This document shows, one piece after another, positions 51,141-59,308 of a stretch of 64,000 nucleotides of DNA (position 1 is its first letter; each line of letters begins with the position of its first letter). Made by a program: the position numbers and the translations under genes. The notes below the pieces were generated by a model. That model saw only the letters and a program-made list of their open reading frames with translations, ran no database searches and was not told the origin of the DNA. Origin of the DNA: Sorangium cellulosum (GTDB lineage: Bacteria; Myxococcota_A; Polyangia; Polyangiales; Polyangiaceae); contig NZ_CP012673.1 of assembly GCF_002950945.1 (NCBI RefSeq), positions 12,701,501 to 12,765,500 of the forward strand, given 5' to 3'.

Positions 51141-51272
51141 CCGAGACGAGCACCGGGAGCGCCCGCGGCGCTCCCGTGTGCCGCCGGCGCCACCGCCGGC
51201 GATCGCACGCTCCCCCTTCCCTGCTACCGGAGGCGCTCAGCAACCCGAGCGCCGCTCAGCGAGCGGAGGCGC

Positions 51273-52175
51273 TCAGCGCCCGAAGGCGCGGTAGATGGCC
51301 TCGGCGATTCCGCCGCCCAGCAGGCCATCCGCCTCCAGTCGGTCCGTCGCGGCCTGCTTCACGTTCTCGGGCGCCTGGCCCATGACGAAGGAGCGGCCTG
51401 CGACCTCGAACATCGGCACGTCGTTGAGCCAGTCGCCCACGACGACCACGTCGGACGGCGTGCAGCCGTAGTGCTCCGCGAGCCACGTGATCGCCGTCCC
51501 CTTCGTCGGCCCCGCGGCGCGGACCAGCATCGCGAAGACGCTCGTGCGGCCGTCGTTCAGGAAGGGGAACGACACGACCGAGGCCGCCTGGCCGAGCTCG
51601 GACCGGATCTCCTCGACCGCGGCCGCGATCTGCGGCTCGGTCCCGATCGCCACCAGCGCGAGCAGGCCGTGGTCGTGCTCCCAGTACGGGTGCGACGAGA
51701 CGCGCTCGACCTCGGCGATGACGTGCGACCAGCCCCGGACGTAGTGGACATGCGGCGCGCCGGACGCGTCGTGGACGATGCTGTCCTGCGCGAAGAGGAA
51801 ACACGCCGTCGCGTGCCGCTCGGTGATCGAGCGCAGGAGGGCAGCCTCGTTGCCGGAGATCGTGCGCGAGTAGAGGTGCGCGTCCCCGTCGGTGTGCACG
51901 ATGTGGCTGCCGTCGACGCACGCGATGGGCCCGATCACGCCGACCCGCCGCGCGACGTCGCGCGTCCCCGAGTACAGGCGGCCGGTCGCGATGGACACCG
52001 GGACGCCGGCGGCCTGCAGCCGCCCGATGGCGAGCAGGTCTTCGTCGTGGATCGATCCGTCGCGACGGACCAGCGTCCCGTCGACGTCGATGGCGAACAG
52101 CTTGTAAGTGGTCACCGCGCTTGGATAGGTGAAGAGCGCGACTTGGTCCACCGGGCGGCCCTCATCGAGGACCAC
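51273..52175 (-). CDS. HAD-superfamily (Cof-type) phosphatase
   Basis: The protein is up to 300 residues. HAD motif I is LFAIDVDGTLVRRDG (nucleophile first Asp), motif II ATGR (Thr/Ser), and motifs III/IV combine a Lys (GPTKGTAITWLAEHYG) with VVVGDWLNDVPMFEVAG. A large C2B cap lies between, as in Cof/YbiV sugar-phosphate phosphatases. The substrate is not predictable. The start is ambiguous: GTG 52175 lies 15 nt after rpmA, while GTG 52115 begins exactly at the conserved VTTYKLFAIDVDGT; neither has a clear ribosome site. It takes the place usually held by obg downstream of rpmA, probably as the third gene of that operon. Confidence 0.9.
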   Translation of the reverse strand: MVLDEGRPVDQVALFTYPSAVTTYKLFAIDVDGTLVRRDGSIHDEDLLAIGRLQAAGVPVSIATGRLYSGTRDVARRVGVIGPIACVDGSHIVHTDGDAHLYSRTISGNEAALLRSITERHATACFLFAQDSIVHDASGAPHVHYVRGWSHVIAEVERVSSHPYWEHDHGLLALVAIGTEPQIAAAVEEIRSELGQAASVVSFPFLNDGRTSVFAMLVRAAGPTKGTAITWLAEHYGCTPSDVVVVGDWLNDVPMFEVAGRSFVMGQAPENVKQAATDRLEADGLLGGGIAEAIYRAFGR

Positions 52176-52190
52176 CCGCGTGAACAGGGC

Positions 52191-52448
52191 TCAGGAAGCC
52201 GGGTAGACCGACACCTGCTTCTTGGTGTTGCTCTTCCATTCGTACTTCACGACGCCATCGATGAGGGCGAACAGCGTGAAGTCGCGGCCGGTGCCGACGT
52301 TGTGGCCGGCGTGGAGCGAGGAGCCGACCTGGCGGACCAGGATGTTGCCAGCGCGCACAGGCGCCCCGGCGTAGACCTTCACCCCGCGCCGCTGCGCGTT
52401 CGAGTCGCGGCCGTTCCTGGAGGAGCCGCCGCCTTTTTTGTGAGCCAT
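52191..52448 (-). CDS. rpmA: 50S ribosomal protein L27
   Basis: The 85-residue protein has the invariant N-terminus MAHKKGGGSSRNGRDSNAQR, whose basic tail reaches the peptidyl-transferase centre, and the conserved GNILVRQVGSSLHAGHNVG and DGVVKYEW. There is no N-terminal extension needing protease cleavage. It lies 14 nt downstream of rplU in the usual order and is expressed from the same promoter. Confidence 0.98.
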   Translation of the reverse strand: MAHKKGGGSSRNGRDSNAQRRGVKVYAGAPVRAGNILVRQVGSSLHAGHNVGTGRDFTLFALIDGVVKYEWKSNTKKQVSVYPAS

Positions 52449-52462
52449 CTCTACTTCTCCTG

Positions 52463-52771
52463 CTAGGCGGTGATGCCGGTGATCTTGAGCTCGGTGTACG
52501 GCTGGCGATGACCGTTCTTGCGACGGTAGTTCTTCCGGCGCTTGAACTTGAAGACCACGATCTTCTTGCCGCGGTCCTGCCCGGTGATCTCGGCGGCGAC
52601 GGAGGCGCCGCTCACGAGGGGCCTGCCAACCTTGGGGGAGTCTCCGCCGACGAGGAGGACCTCGCTGAAGGTGACCTTGTCACCCGCATTGCCGGTGAGC
52701 TTCTCGACCCGGAGCTTCTGACCTTCGGCGACCCGATACTGCTTGCCGCCCGTCCTGATGACCGCGTACAT
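52463..52771 (-). CDS. rplU: 50S ribosomal protein L21
   Basis: The 102-residue protein has the full L21 pattern: MYAVIRTGGKQYRVAEGQKL at the N-terminus and IVVFKFKRRKNYRRKNGHRQ near the C-terminus, the rRNA-binding basic segment. It binds 23S rRNA early in large-subunit assembly. It is first gene of the rplU-rpmA-HAD operon, with a sigma-70-like promoter 103-130 nt upstream of the start. Confidence 0.98.
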   Translation of the reverse strand: MYAVIRTGGKQYRVAEGQKLRVEKLTGNAGDKVTFSEVLLVGGDSPKVGRPLVSGASVAAEITGQDRGKKIVVFKFKRRKNYRRKNGHRQPYTELKITGITA

Positions 52772-52873
52772 GGTGCGTCTTCCTCAACTGGGGACCGCGA
52801 TGCCCTCGAGATCTCTCACCGTTACGCCGCGCAACGGCTCTCGATCCGAGTGCCCGGTGAGCGAGGGAGCGGC

Positions 52874-52901
52874 AGTATACGGACCTCGCGCTCCTTGGCA
52901 A
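52874..52901 (-). promoter_or_regulatory. Sigma-70-type promoter of rplU-rpmA
   Basis: On the minus strand TTGCCA (52896-52901) and TATACT (52874-52879) are separated by 16 nt, close to the housekeeping consensus. This leaves a leader of about 95-100 nt before rplU, enough for an autoregulatory structure. Confidence 0.7.
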
Positions 52902-53062
52902 GTGGTTCGCTGACCCCGAGCCCAGGATCTTCGCCGGCGGGCCGGGCCGTCGGATGCCTCCCCTGCCCGCCTGCTTGCCCGGGTCGCCGGGCTCAGTCTG
53001 AGCGCATTCCCACGTGCCGGGAAGACCCGGAAGCCCCGAGAACGGGCCCGATCCGCCGCGTA

Positions 53063-55675
53063 TCACGCCTTGGTGAAGACGAACTTCTCCTCGGACACGT
53101 CGACCTGCATCATCTGCCCGGCCTTGTAACCGCCGGCCAGGATGGTCTCGGCGAGCGGGTTCTGGAGCTCGCGCAGGATGGCCCGCTTCAGCGGGCGAGC
53201 GCCGAGGCTCGGCTCGTAACCGAGCTCGACGAGCCGGGCCTTCGCCGCGTCCGTGAGCGTGAGGCGGATCTCCTTGTCCGTGAGCAGCCGCTCGAGGCGC
53301 CGGAGCTGGATGTCGACGATGCCCCGGAGATCCTCCTTGCTGAGCGCCTTGAACACGACGATGTCGTCGACGCGGTTCAGGAACTCGGGGCGGAAGAACC
53401 CGCGCAGCTCCTCCAGCAAGACGTCGCGGATCGCCTCGCGGCCGTCCTCCGTGGCCCAGAGCTTGGCGTCGGTCTCGAGCACGCGCTTCGAGCCGATGTT
53501 CGACGTCATGATCACGACCGTGTTCGAGAAGTCGGCCGTCCGCCCGCGGCCGTCGGTCAGCCGGCCGTCGTCGAGGATCTGGAGCAGCAGGTTGAACACG
53601 TCCGAGTGGGCCTTCTCGACCTCGTCGAACAGGAGCACGCTGTAGGGCCTGCGCCGCGCGGCCTCGGTGAGGAAACCGCCCTGCTCGCTGTCGGCGTACC
53701 CGGGCGGCGCGCCGATCAGGCGCTGGGCCATGTGACGCTCCATGAACTCGCTCATGTCCATGCGGGTCAGCGCCTGCTCGTCGTCGAACAGGAACTCCGC
53801 GAGCGCCTTCGCGAGCTCCGTCTTGCCGACGCCGCTCGGGCCGAGGAACAGGAAGGAGCCGATCGGCTTGCCCGGATCGCGCAGGCCGACGCGCCCGCGG
53901 CGCACCGCCTTCGCGATCGCGCGCACCGCCTCGTCCTGCCCGACCACGCGCTGGGCGAGCCGCTCCTCCATCTTGAGGAGCTTCTCGGCCTCGCCCTCGA
54001 GCATCTTGGCCACCGGGATGCCGGTCCACTCGTTGAGCGTGGCGGCCACGTCCGACTCGCTGACCACGTTCGAGGTGGGCGCGACCCCCTCGCGCTGCGC
54101 GGCCTCCTCGGCCGCCTGGAGCCGCCGCTTGATCTCGGGGATGGTCACGTGCTCGAGCTCGCCGATCTTGGCGAACGCCTTGTCGCGCTGGGCGGCCTTC
54201 AAAGCGTCCGTCGCGGCGACGAGCTCCCGCCGGATGGCCTGGCACGCGGCGATGACGCCCCGGCGCGACGCGTTGCGGGAGCGCATCGCCTGCGCCTTCG
54301 GATCGATCTCCGCGAGCTCCGCCTCCAGGCGCACGCGGGTCTGGACGCTCAGCTTGTCGTCGTCGTCCGCGAGCGCGGCGATCTGGGCGCGGAGCGCCTC
54401 GGCGCGCCGGGTCAGCGTGTCGAGCTCCGCCGGCACCCCGTCGACCTCCACCCGCTTGCGCGCCGACGTCTCGTCGAGCAGGTCCACCGCCGTGTCGGGG
54501 AGCGCGCGATCCGAGATGTACCGCTTGGCCAGCGAGACCGCCGAGGCGATCGCGCTCTCGCCCACCCGCACGCGGTGGTGGGCCTCGTATTTCGTCGCGA
54601 TCCCGCGCAGGATCTCCGTCGCCTGATCGATGCTCGGCGCGTCGAGCGTGATGGTCGAGAAGCGGCGGATGATCCCGGGGTCGCGGTCGTTGATCTTCCG
54701 CACGCCCTCCGGCGTCGTGGTGGCGATGATCCGGATCTCCCCGCGCGAGAGGAGCGGCTTCAGGAGCTCTCCCACGCCCGAGCCCTGCACCCCCTGGCCG
54801 AAGAGCGCGTCGAGGTCCTCCACGACGAGGATGCTCTCGGCGTCCTGCGCGCCGCGCAGGCGATCGACGAGCACCTTGAGGCGCTGCTCGATCTCGCCGC
54901 GGAGCTTGGCCCCGGCGACGAGCGCGCCGGTGTCGAGCTCGTAGAGGTGGGCCCCTGCCAGGTTCGAGGGCACGTCGCCGTGGGCGATCCGGTCGGCCAG
55001 GCCCCGGATGAGCGCGGTCTTGCCCACCCCGGGCTCGCCGACGATGAGCGGGTGGTTCTTGAACCGCCGCTCGAGGATCTGCAGCAGACGCCGCGCCTCG
55101 ACGTCGCGCCCGATGACGGGGTCGAACCGCCCCTCCCGGGCGTCGGCGACGAGATCCCGCGTGTAGGGCGCGGTCTGGCCGGGCTCCAACGCGCCGGCCG
55201 GCGCGGGCGACGGCTCCCGCGAGGCCGCCTCGAGCGCCCCGAGGTGCGGCCGGAACGCGCCGGGGCCGATCCCGAACGAGGACAGGATGTCCCCCGCGGG
55301 CCCCCGGATCTCCTGGGCGAGCGCGTGGAGCAGGTGCTCGATGCCCACGTTCGCGGACTTGTCCCGCGTGGCCTCCCGCTCGGCGCGCCCCAGGAGATCG
55401 AGCAGGCGAGGGCTCACGTACGCCACCCCGCTGCCCGCCTTCGGCAGCTTCTTCAGCGCGTTCTCCGCGAGCTGGAGCACCTCGTTCGGCTCGGCGCCAG
55501 CCCGACGGAACACCTCGGACACGCCCCGGTCACGCTCGAGCAGCCTCATCAGCAGGTGCAGCGGCGCGACCTCGGCGTGCTGGCGCTCGTCCGCGATTTG
55601 CTGAGCGCCGGCGACGACCTGCTTCGCGTCGCTAGTATAGCGATCGAGGTGAATCGTCCCCTCTTTTTCAGGCAT
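53063..55675 (-). CDS. ClpB-type AAA+ chaperone paralogue with altered NBD1 motifs
   Basis: This 870-residue double-AAA+ ATPase has a Clp N domain (1-150), NBD1 (Walker A GEPGVGKT 213-220), a ClpB-like coiled middle domain and NBD2 (Walker A LGPSGVGKTE, Walker B SVLLFDEVEKAH, sensor MTSNIGS, ending in the family's RPLKRAILRELQNPLAE). It should thread and disaggregate proteins with DnaK. Compared with standard ClpB, NBD1 Walker B reads ILVVEDLDALFG (Glu-Asp instead of Asp-Glu, 286-287). The NBD1 pore loop reads AGAKLRGE (Leu258 for Tyr), and the NBD2 pore loop is GYADSEQGG rather than GYVGYEEGG. These changes suggest a specialised paralogue rather than the main disaggregase. It is divergent from glutaredoxin by 79 nt. 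Confidence 0.9.
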   Translation of the reverse strand: MPEKEGTIHLDRYTSDAKQVVAGAQQIADERQHAEVAPLHLLMRLLERDRGVSEVFRRAGAEPNEVLQLAENALKKLPKAGSGVAYVSPRLLDLLGRAEREATRDKSANVGIEHLLHALAQEIRGPAGDILSSFGIGPGAFRPHLGALEAASREPSPAPAGALEPGQTAPYTRDLVADAREGRFDPVIGRDVEARRLLQILERRFKNHPLIVGEPGVGKTALIRGLADRIAHGDVPSNLAGAHLYELDTGALVAGAKLRGEIEQRLKVLVDRLRGAQDAESILVVEDLDALFGQGVQGSGVGELLKPLLSRGEIRIIATTTPEGVRKINDRDPGIIRRFSTITLDAPSIDQATEILRGIATKYEAHHRVRVGESAIASAVSLAKRYISDRALPDTAVDLLDETSARKRVEVDGVPAELDTLTRRAEALRAQIAALADDDDKLSVQTRVRLEAELAEIDPKAQAMRSRNASRRGVIAACQAIRRELVAATDALKAAQRDKAFAKIGELEHVTIPEIKRRLQAAEEAAQREGVAPTSNVVSESDVAATLNEWTGIPVAKMLEGEAEKLLKMEERLAQRVVGQDEAVRAIAKAVRRGRVGLRDPGKPIGSFLFLGPSGVGKTELAKALAEFLFDDEQALTRMDMSEFMERHMAQRLIGAPPGYADSEQGGFLTEAARRRPYSVLLFDEVEKAHSDVFNLLLQILDDGRLTDGRGRTADFSNTVVIMTSNIGSKRVLETDAKLWATEDGREAIRDVLLEELRGFFRPEFLNRVDDIVVFKALSKEDLRGIVDIQLRRLERLLTDKEIRLTLTDAAKARLVELGYEPSLGARPLKRAILRELQNPLAETILAGGYKAGQMMQVDVSEEKFVFTKA

Positions 55676-55754
55676 GCGCGCAGCCTACCGCACGCGGCGC
55701 GGTGCGCGCTTGCATCTTCGGCCATCCCGAGAAAGGAAAGAGGACGAGAACCCC

Positions 55755-56048
55755 ATGCAAGCAGCCGAAGTCACCATCTACGTCACCGAGTACTGCGGGT
55801 ACTGCGCCATGGCGAAGCGCCTGCTGACCCAGAAGCAAGTGCGCTTCACCGAGATCAACGTGGAGGGGCGGGACGACCTCCGCGCCTGGATGGTCAAGGC
55901 CTCCGGGCAGCGCACCGTCCCTCAGATCTTCATCAACGGAGACAGCGTCGGCGGGTTCAGCGAGCTCTCGGCCCTCGACAAGAAGGGCCAGCTCGACGCG
56001 CGCCTGAACGAGCCGCCGCGCGCGGACGCGCCGACCCTGCCCCGCTGA
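55755..56048 (+). CDS. grxC: Glutaredoxin (GrxC-type)
   Basis: The 97-residue protein has a dithiol active site YCGYCAMAKRLL (CxxC), cis-Pro motif GQRTVPQIFINGDSVGGF and GGFSEL for glutathione binding. It reduces disulfides and glutathione mixed disulfides using GSH. ATG 55755 follows a purine-rich aaaggaaagagga; a longer frame upstream is not conserved-looking. It lies back to back with the ClpB-like gene, so both may answer stress. Confidence 0.95.
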   Translation: MQAAEVTIYVTEYCGYCAMAKRLLTQKQVRFTEINVEGRDDLRAWMVKASGQRTVPQIFINGDSVGGFSELSALDKKGQLDARLNEPPRADAPTLPR

Positions 56049-56252
56049 GCCGGCCGAGCCCCGTGGAGGGGCGCGGGCGGTCGATGTGTGATGGGGAAAC
56101 GTCAGGCACGCCCTGAACGGCCTGCCCACGAAGGTGCCCCCTGCGCCGGCCAGGTGATAAGCTGCCGCGCGGGGACGGGGCGTAGCTTTCTTTGATACGG
56201 TTCGTCCAAAGGGCCTCCTGGGCTTCGTCCGACCCCCCGAGCCGCAACCGCC

Positions 56253-57917
56253 ATGCCTAGCAGCCCCGACACCACTGCCGCAGCGCCTCAGCCGGTCGAG
56301 GGGCCACTCGTCGGAAAGCGGGTGCAAAAGTACGAGATCGTGCGGACGATCGGCCGCGGCGGGATGGGGATGGTCTACGAGGCGGTCAACACCGCCATCG
56401 GCAAGCGCGTCGCGATGAAGTTCGTCGACGCCGAGCTGGCCCGGAACAAGGACGCGGTGGCCCGGTTCCACCGCGAGGCGCAGGCGGCGAGCGCGGTCGA
56501 GAGCGCCCACATCGTCGAGATCTTCGACTCCGGCTTCGCCGACGACGTCCCCTTCCTCGTGATGGAGCTGCTCCGCGGCGAGGACCTGGGCCACCGCATC
56601 CGGCGCTGCGGCCGGCTCGACCTCGGCGAGGCGCTCCACGTGATCGCGCAGCTCCTCCGCGGCCTCCACCGCGCCCACGAGGCGGGCATCGTCCACCGCG
56701 ACCTCAAGCCGGACAACATCTTCCTGGTCGACCGCGACGACGACCCTAACTTCGCGAAAATACTCGACTTTGGCATCTCCAAGGTGCGCCGCGAGAACGG
56801 CGTGCAGGTGCACACCCTGACGCGGCAGGGCACGGTGCTCGGGACGCCTTTTTACATGTCGCCCGAGCAGGCGCAGGCGCTGCCGGACGTGGACGGCAGG
56901 ACCGATCTCTGGGCCGTCGGCGCGATCCTCTACGAGTGCCTCACCGGGCACCCGCCGCACAGCGGCAACTCGTACGAGCAGGTGATCGTCAACATCTGCA
57001 TGAAGGACGTGCCGGACGTGCGGACGGGCAACCCGGCCGTCCCGGAGCCGATCGCGCGCGTTATCGCGAAGGCGCTCGCGCGGGACCGGGAAGCGAGGTT
57101 CGCGTCGGCGAGGGAGTTCCTGGACGCGCTGATCACGGCGGGCGGAGGGCTGCTCACGTCGCGGCGGAGCTCGAGCGACGAGCTCGGGGCGCTCACGGCA
57201 ATTGCGCCGGGCGCGAACGGGCAGACGCCGGTGCTGAGGACCCCGGGCACCCCGGACATCGCCCTGGATCCCACGCTCGAGGCGCACGCCAGCGGCTCGA
57301 AGGTGGGCTGGTCGAGCAACGGCCGCGTCGGCGCGCGGGGGCCGCGGCAGCGCGCGATCGTCGCCGTCGCGCTGGTCGCCCTCGCCGGCGGGCTCGCGGG
57401 CGCAGCCCTCTACGCGCGCCGCCCCGGGCCGGCGGTCGAGGCGGCGGCCGCCGCGCCGGCGCTCCCCGTCCAGGTCTCGGTCGAGCTCCTGACGAACGCG
57501 GCCGACGCCCGCTTCAGCGTCGACGGGGTGGACCTCGCCGATCGCACGCTGCGCGGCCACACCGGAGAGACGAAGCGGGTGCGGATCGAGGCCGCCGGCC
57601 ACATGCCGGTCGACAAGGAAGTGACGCTCCAGGCCGGCAAGGAGCGGATCGAGGTCCTGCTCACGCCGCTGCCGGTGGTGACGCCGGCGCCCGCGGCCTC
57701 CACGGCGGCGCAGGCGCCCGCGGCCCCCACGGCGGCGCAGGCGCCCGCGGCGCCCGCCACGGCGGCGCCGAGCGCCCGGAAGGCGAAGGCGCTCCCGTTC
57801 GTTGCGCGCCCGAGGGGCGCCGGCGCGAAGCCCGCCGCGCCGCTCCAGGCCCCCCCGGTGGTCGCGACGGAAAAGCCGGCGGGCGTCGCGGCTGGGCTCC
57901 AGCTCAAGGTCGACTGA
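56253..57917 (+). CDS. Ser/Thr protein kinase with C-terminal PEGA-like domain
   Basis: The 554-residue Hanks-type kinase has the kinase domain at about 27-300: IGRGGMGMVYEAVN, RVAMKFV (Lys), IVHRDLKPDNIFLV, DFGISK and GTPFYMSPEQAQ. Then come a Ser/Gly linker, one membrane span (about 370-390, AIVAVALVALAGGLAGAALY), a PEGA-like periplasmic domain (VSVELLTNAADARFSVDGVD) and an Ala/Pro tail. ATG 56253 opens the gene. The next gene starts 8 nt after the stop with its ribosome site overlapping this stop, so the kinase is coupled to a TPR/outer-membrane-type protein that may be its partner or target. Confidence 0.92.
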   Translation: MPSSPDTTAAAPQPVEGPLVGKRVQKYEIVRTIGRGGMGMVYEAVNTAIGKRVAMKFVDAELARNKDAVARFHREAQAASAVESAHIVEIFDSGFADDVPFLVMELLRGEDLGHRIRRCGRLDLGEALHVIAQLLRGLHRAHEAGIVHRDLKPDNIFLVDRDDDPNFAKILDFGISKVRRENGVQVHTLTRQGTVLGTPFYMSPEQAQALPDVDGRTDLWAVGAILYECLTGHPPHSGNSYEQVIVNICMKDVPDVRTGNPAVPEPIARVIAKALARDREARFASAREFLDALITAGGGLLTSRRSSSDELGALTAIAPGANGQTPVLRTPGTPDIALDPTLEAHASGSKVGWSSNGRVGARGPRQRAIVAVALVALAGGLAGAALYARRPGPAVEAAAAAPALPVQVSVELLTNAADARFSVDGVDLADRTLRGHTGETKRVRIEAAGHMPVDKEVTLQAGKERIEVLLTPLPVVTPAPAASTAAQAPAAPTAAQAPAAPATAAPSARKAKALPFVARPRGAGAKPAAPLQAPPVVATEKPAGVAAGLQLKVD

Positions 57918-57924
57918 GGCGGCT

Positions 57925-59169
57925 TTGGCCAGATCGCACGGACGACTCCGGATCGCGCTCTGCGCGGCGATGCTCGGCGTAGCCGCGCAGCTCTCGCCGG
58001 TGCACGCGCAGGTCGAGCCGTACCGGCAGCACATGGAGAACGGCATCAAGCTGTTCCAGGACCGCAACTACCGGGCGGCGATCGTCGAGTTCGAGGCGGC
58101 CTACAACGAGAAGCCCAAGGCCAGCCCGCTGTTCAACATCGCGCTCGCCGAGAAGGCCCTCTTCAACTACCCGAAGGCGATCGCGGCGCTCGAGCGCGCG
58201 CTCGCGCACCACCGCGACACGATGGACGAGGCCGACGAGAAGACGGCGCGCAGCGCGATCGAGGAGATGCGCGCGCTGCTCGCCCACGTCACCGTCGAGC
58301 TCAGCCCGCCGACGGCGACGCTGCTCATCGACGGCGAGGAGCAGCCGCCCTCGTCCGCGGCGACGCGGGTCGTGGAGCTCGGGCCCGGGGTGCACCGCAT
58401 CGGCGCGCGCGCCGACGGCCACAGGACCGCGGAGCAGAGCGTGACCGTGGCGAGCGGCGATCGCGACAAGAAGGTGAAGCTCACGCTGACCCAGGACCGG
58501 GTCGCCGTCGCCCCGCCGGCGTCGCAGGCGGTCACGACGTTACCCCCGCCACCACCGCCGCCGAAGCTGGCGCCGCTCCCGGTGTCACGGCAGGGGTACT
58601 ACGTGATCGGCGCGGCCTCGCTGCTCTGGCCGCTCGGCCATCCCAAGGCGTTCCCGGAGCCCGAGACGAACAGCGGCGGCGCTGGGTCGATCCGGGTAGG
58701 TTACCGGGTGAACACCCCCGCGGCGTTCGACGTGATGCTCCAGTACGCGAACATCGCGACCGGCTCGCAGGACAGGGCCTACCCGAACGCCAGCTACACG
58801 CTCGGCTCGACGCGCCTCGGACTGAACGTCCGCCTGATGACCCCCGGCCAGACCTGGCGGTTCGTGGGCTCGATCGGCGGCGGCCTCACCTACGACGCGG
58901 TGCGCTTCGACAGCATCAAGGGGCCCGACGGGTCCGACATCTGCGAGGGCATGTGCGAGCGCGCCACGGGGGTGAACGCCTTCGTCTTCTCCGAGGTGGG
59001 GGTCGAGCTCGACCTCGGCGGCGTGCTCCTCGGGTTCTCGCTGGACAGCTACTTCCAGTCGTCGCGCGGCATCAGCTACAGGCACGAGGAGTACGGCGAC
59101 ATCACGCTCTACTCGTCCGTGCTGCTTCAGCTCGGAGGCAGCCTGCACGCCGGCTACGCGTTCTGGTGA
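57925..59169 (+). CDS. Exported TPR-PEGA-beta-barrel-like protein
   Basis: The 414-residue protein starts with a signal peptide when the TTG at 57925 is used (basic ARSHGRLR, then LCAAMLGVAAQLSPVHA). That TTG has gagg 5 nt upstream; the later ATG (57970) would remove the basic part. TPR helices follow (GIKLFQDRNYRAAIVEFEAA, ALFNYPKAIAALERALAHHR), then a PEGA-like domain (VTVELSPPTATLLIDGEEQP), a Pro run, and a C-terminal region of amphipathic strands (RQGYYVIGAASLLWPLGHP, GSIRVGYRVNTPAAFDVMLQ, LQLGGSLHAGYAFW). The strands suggest an outer-membrane barrel. It is co-transcribed with the preceding kinase. Confidence 0.75.
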   Translation: MARSHGRLRIALCAAMLGVAAQLSPVHAQVEPYRQHMENGIKLFQDRNYRAAIVEFEAAYNEKPKASPLFNIALAEKALFNYPKAIAALERALAHHRDTMDEADEKTARSAIEEMRALLAHVTVELSPPTATLLIDGEEQPPSSAATRVVELGPGVHRIGARADGHRTAEQSVTVASGDRDKKVKLTLTQDRVAVAPPASQAVTTLPPPPPPPKLAPLPVSRQGYYVIGAASLLWPLGHPKAFPEPETNSGGAGSIRVGYRVNTPAAFDVMLQYANIATGSQDRAYPNASYTLGSTRLGLNVRLMTPGQTWRFVGSIGGGLTYDAVRFDSIKGPDGSDICEGMCERATGVNAFVFSEVGVELDLGGVLLGFSLDSYFQSSRGISYRHEEYGDITLYSSVLLQLGGSLHAGYAFW

Positions 59170-59308
59170 CCGAGCCGCGCCGGGGCGTCATCGCCCGGTC
59201 CCGAGCGCTCGCCCCTTCCCTTCTTGTTCTGCGGCTCGACGGAGGTATTCTCGCACCCCCTCACAGGGATTCGGGGTTCGGCCTCCGCCGTCCCCTCAAG
59301 GGGTGACC

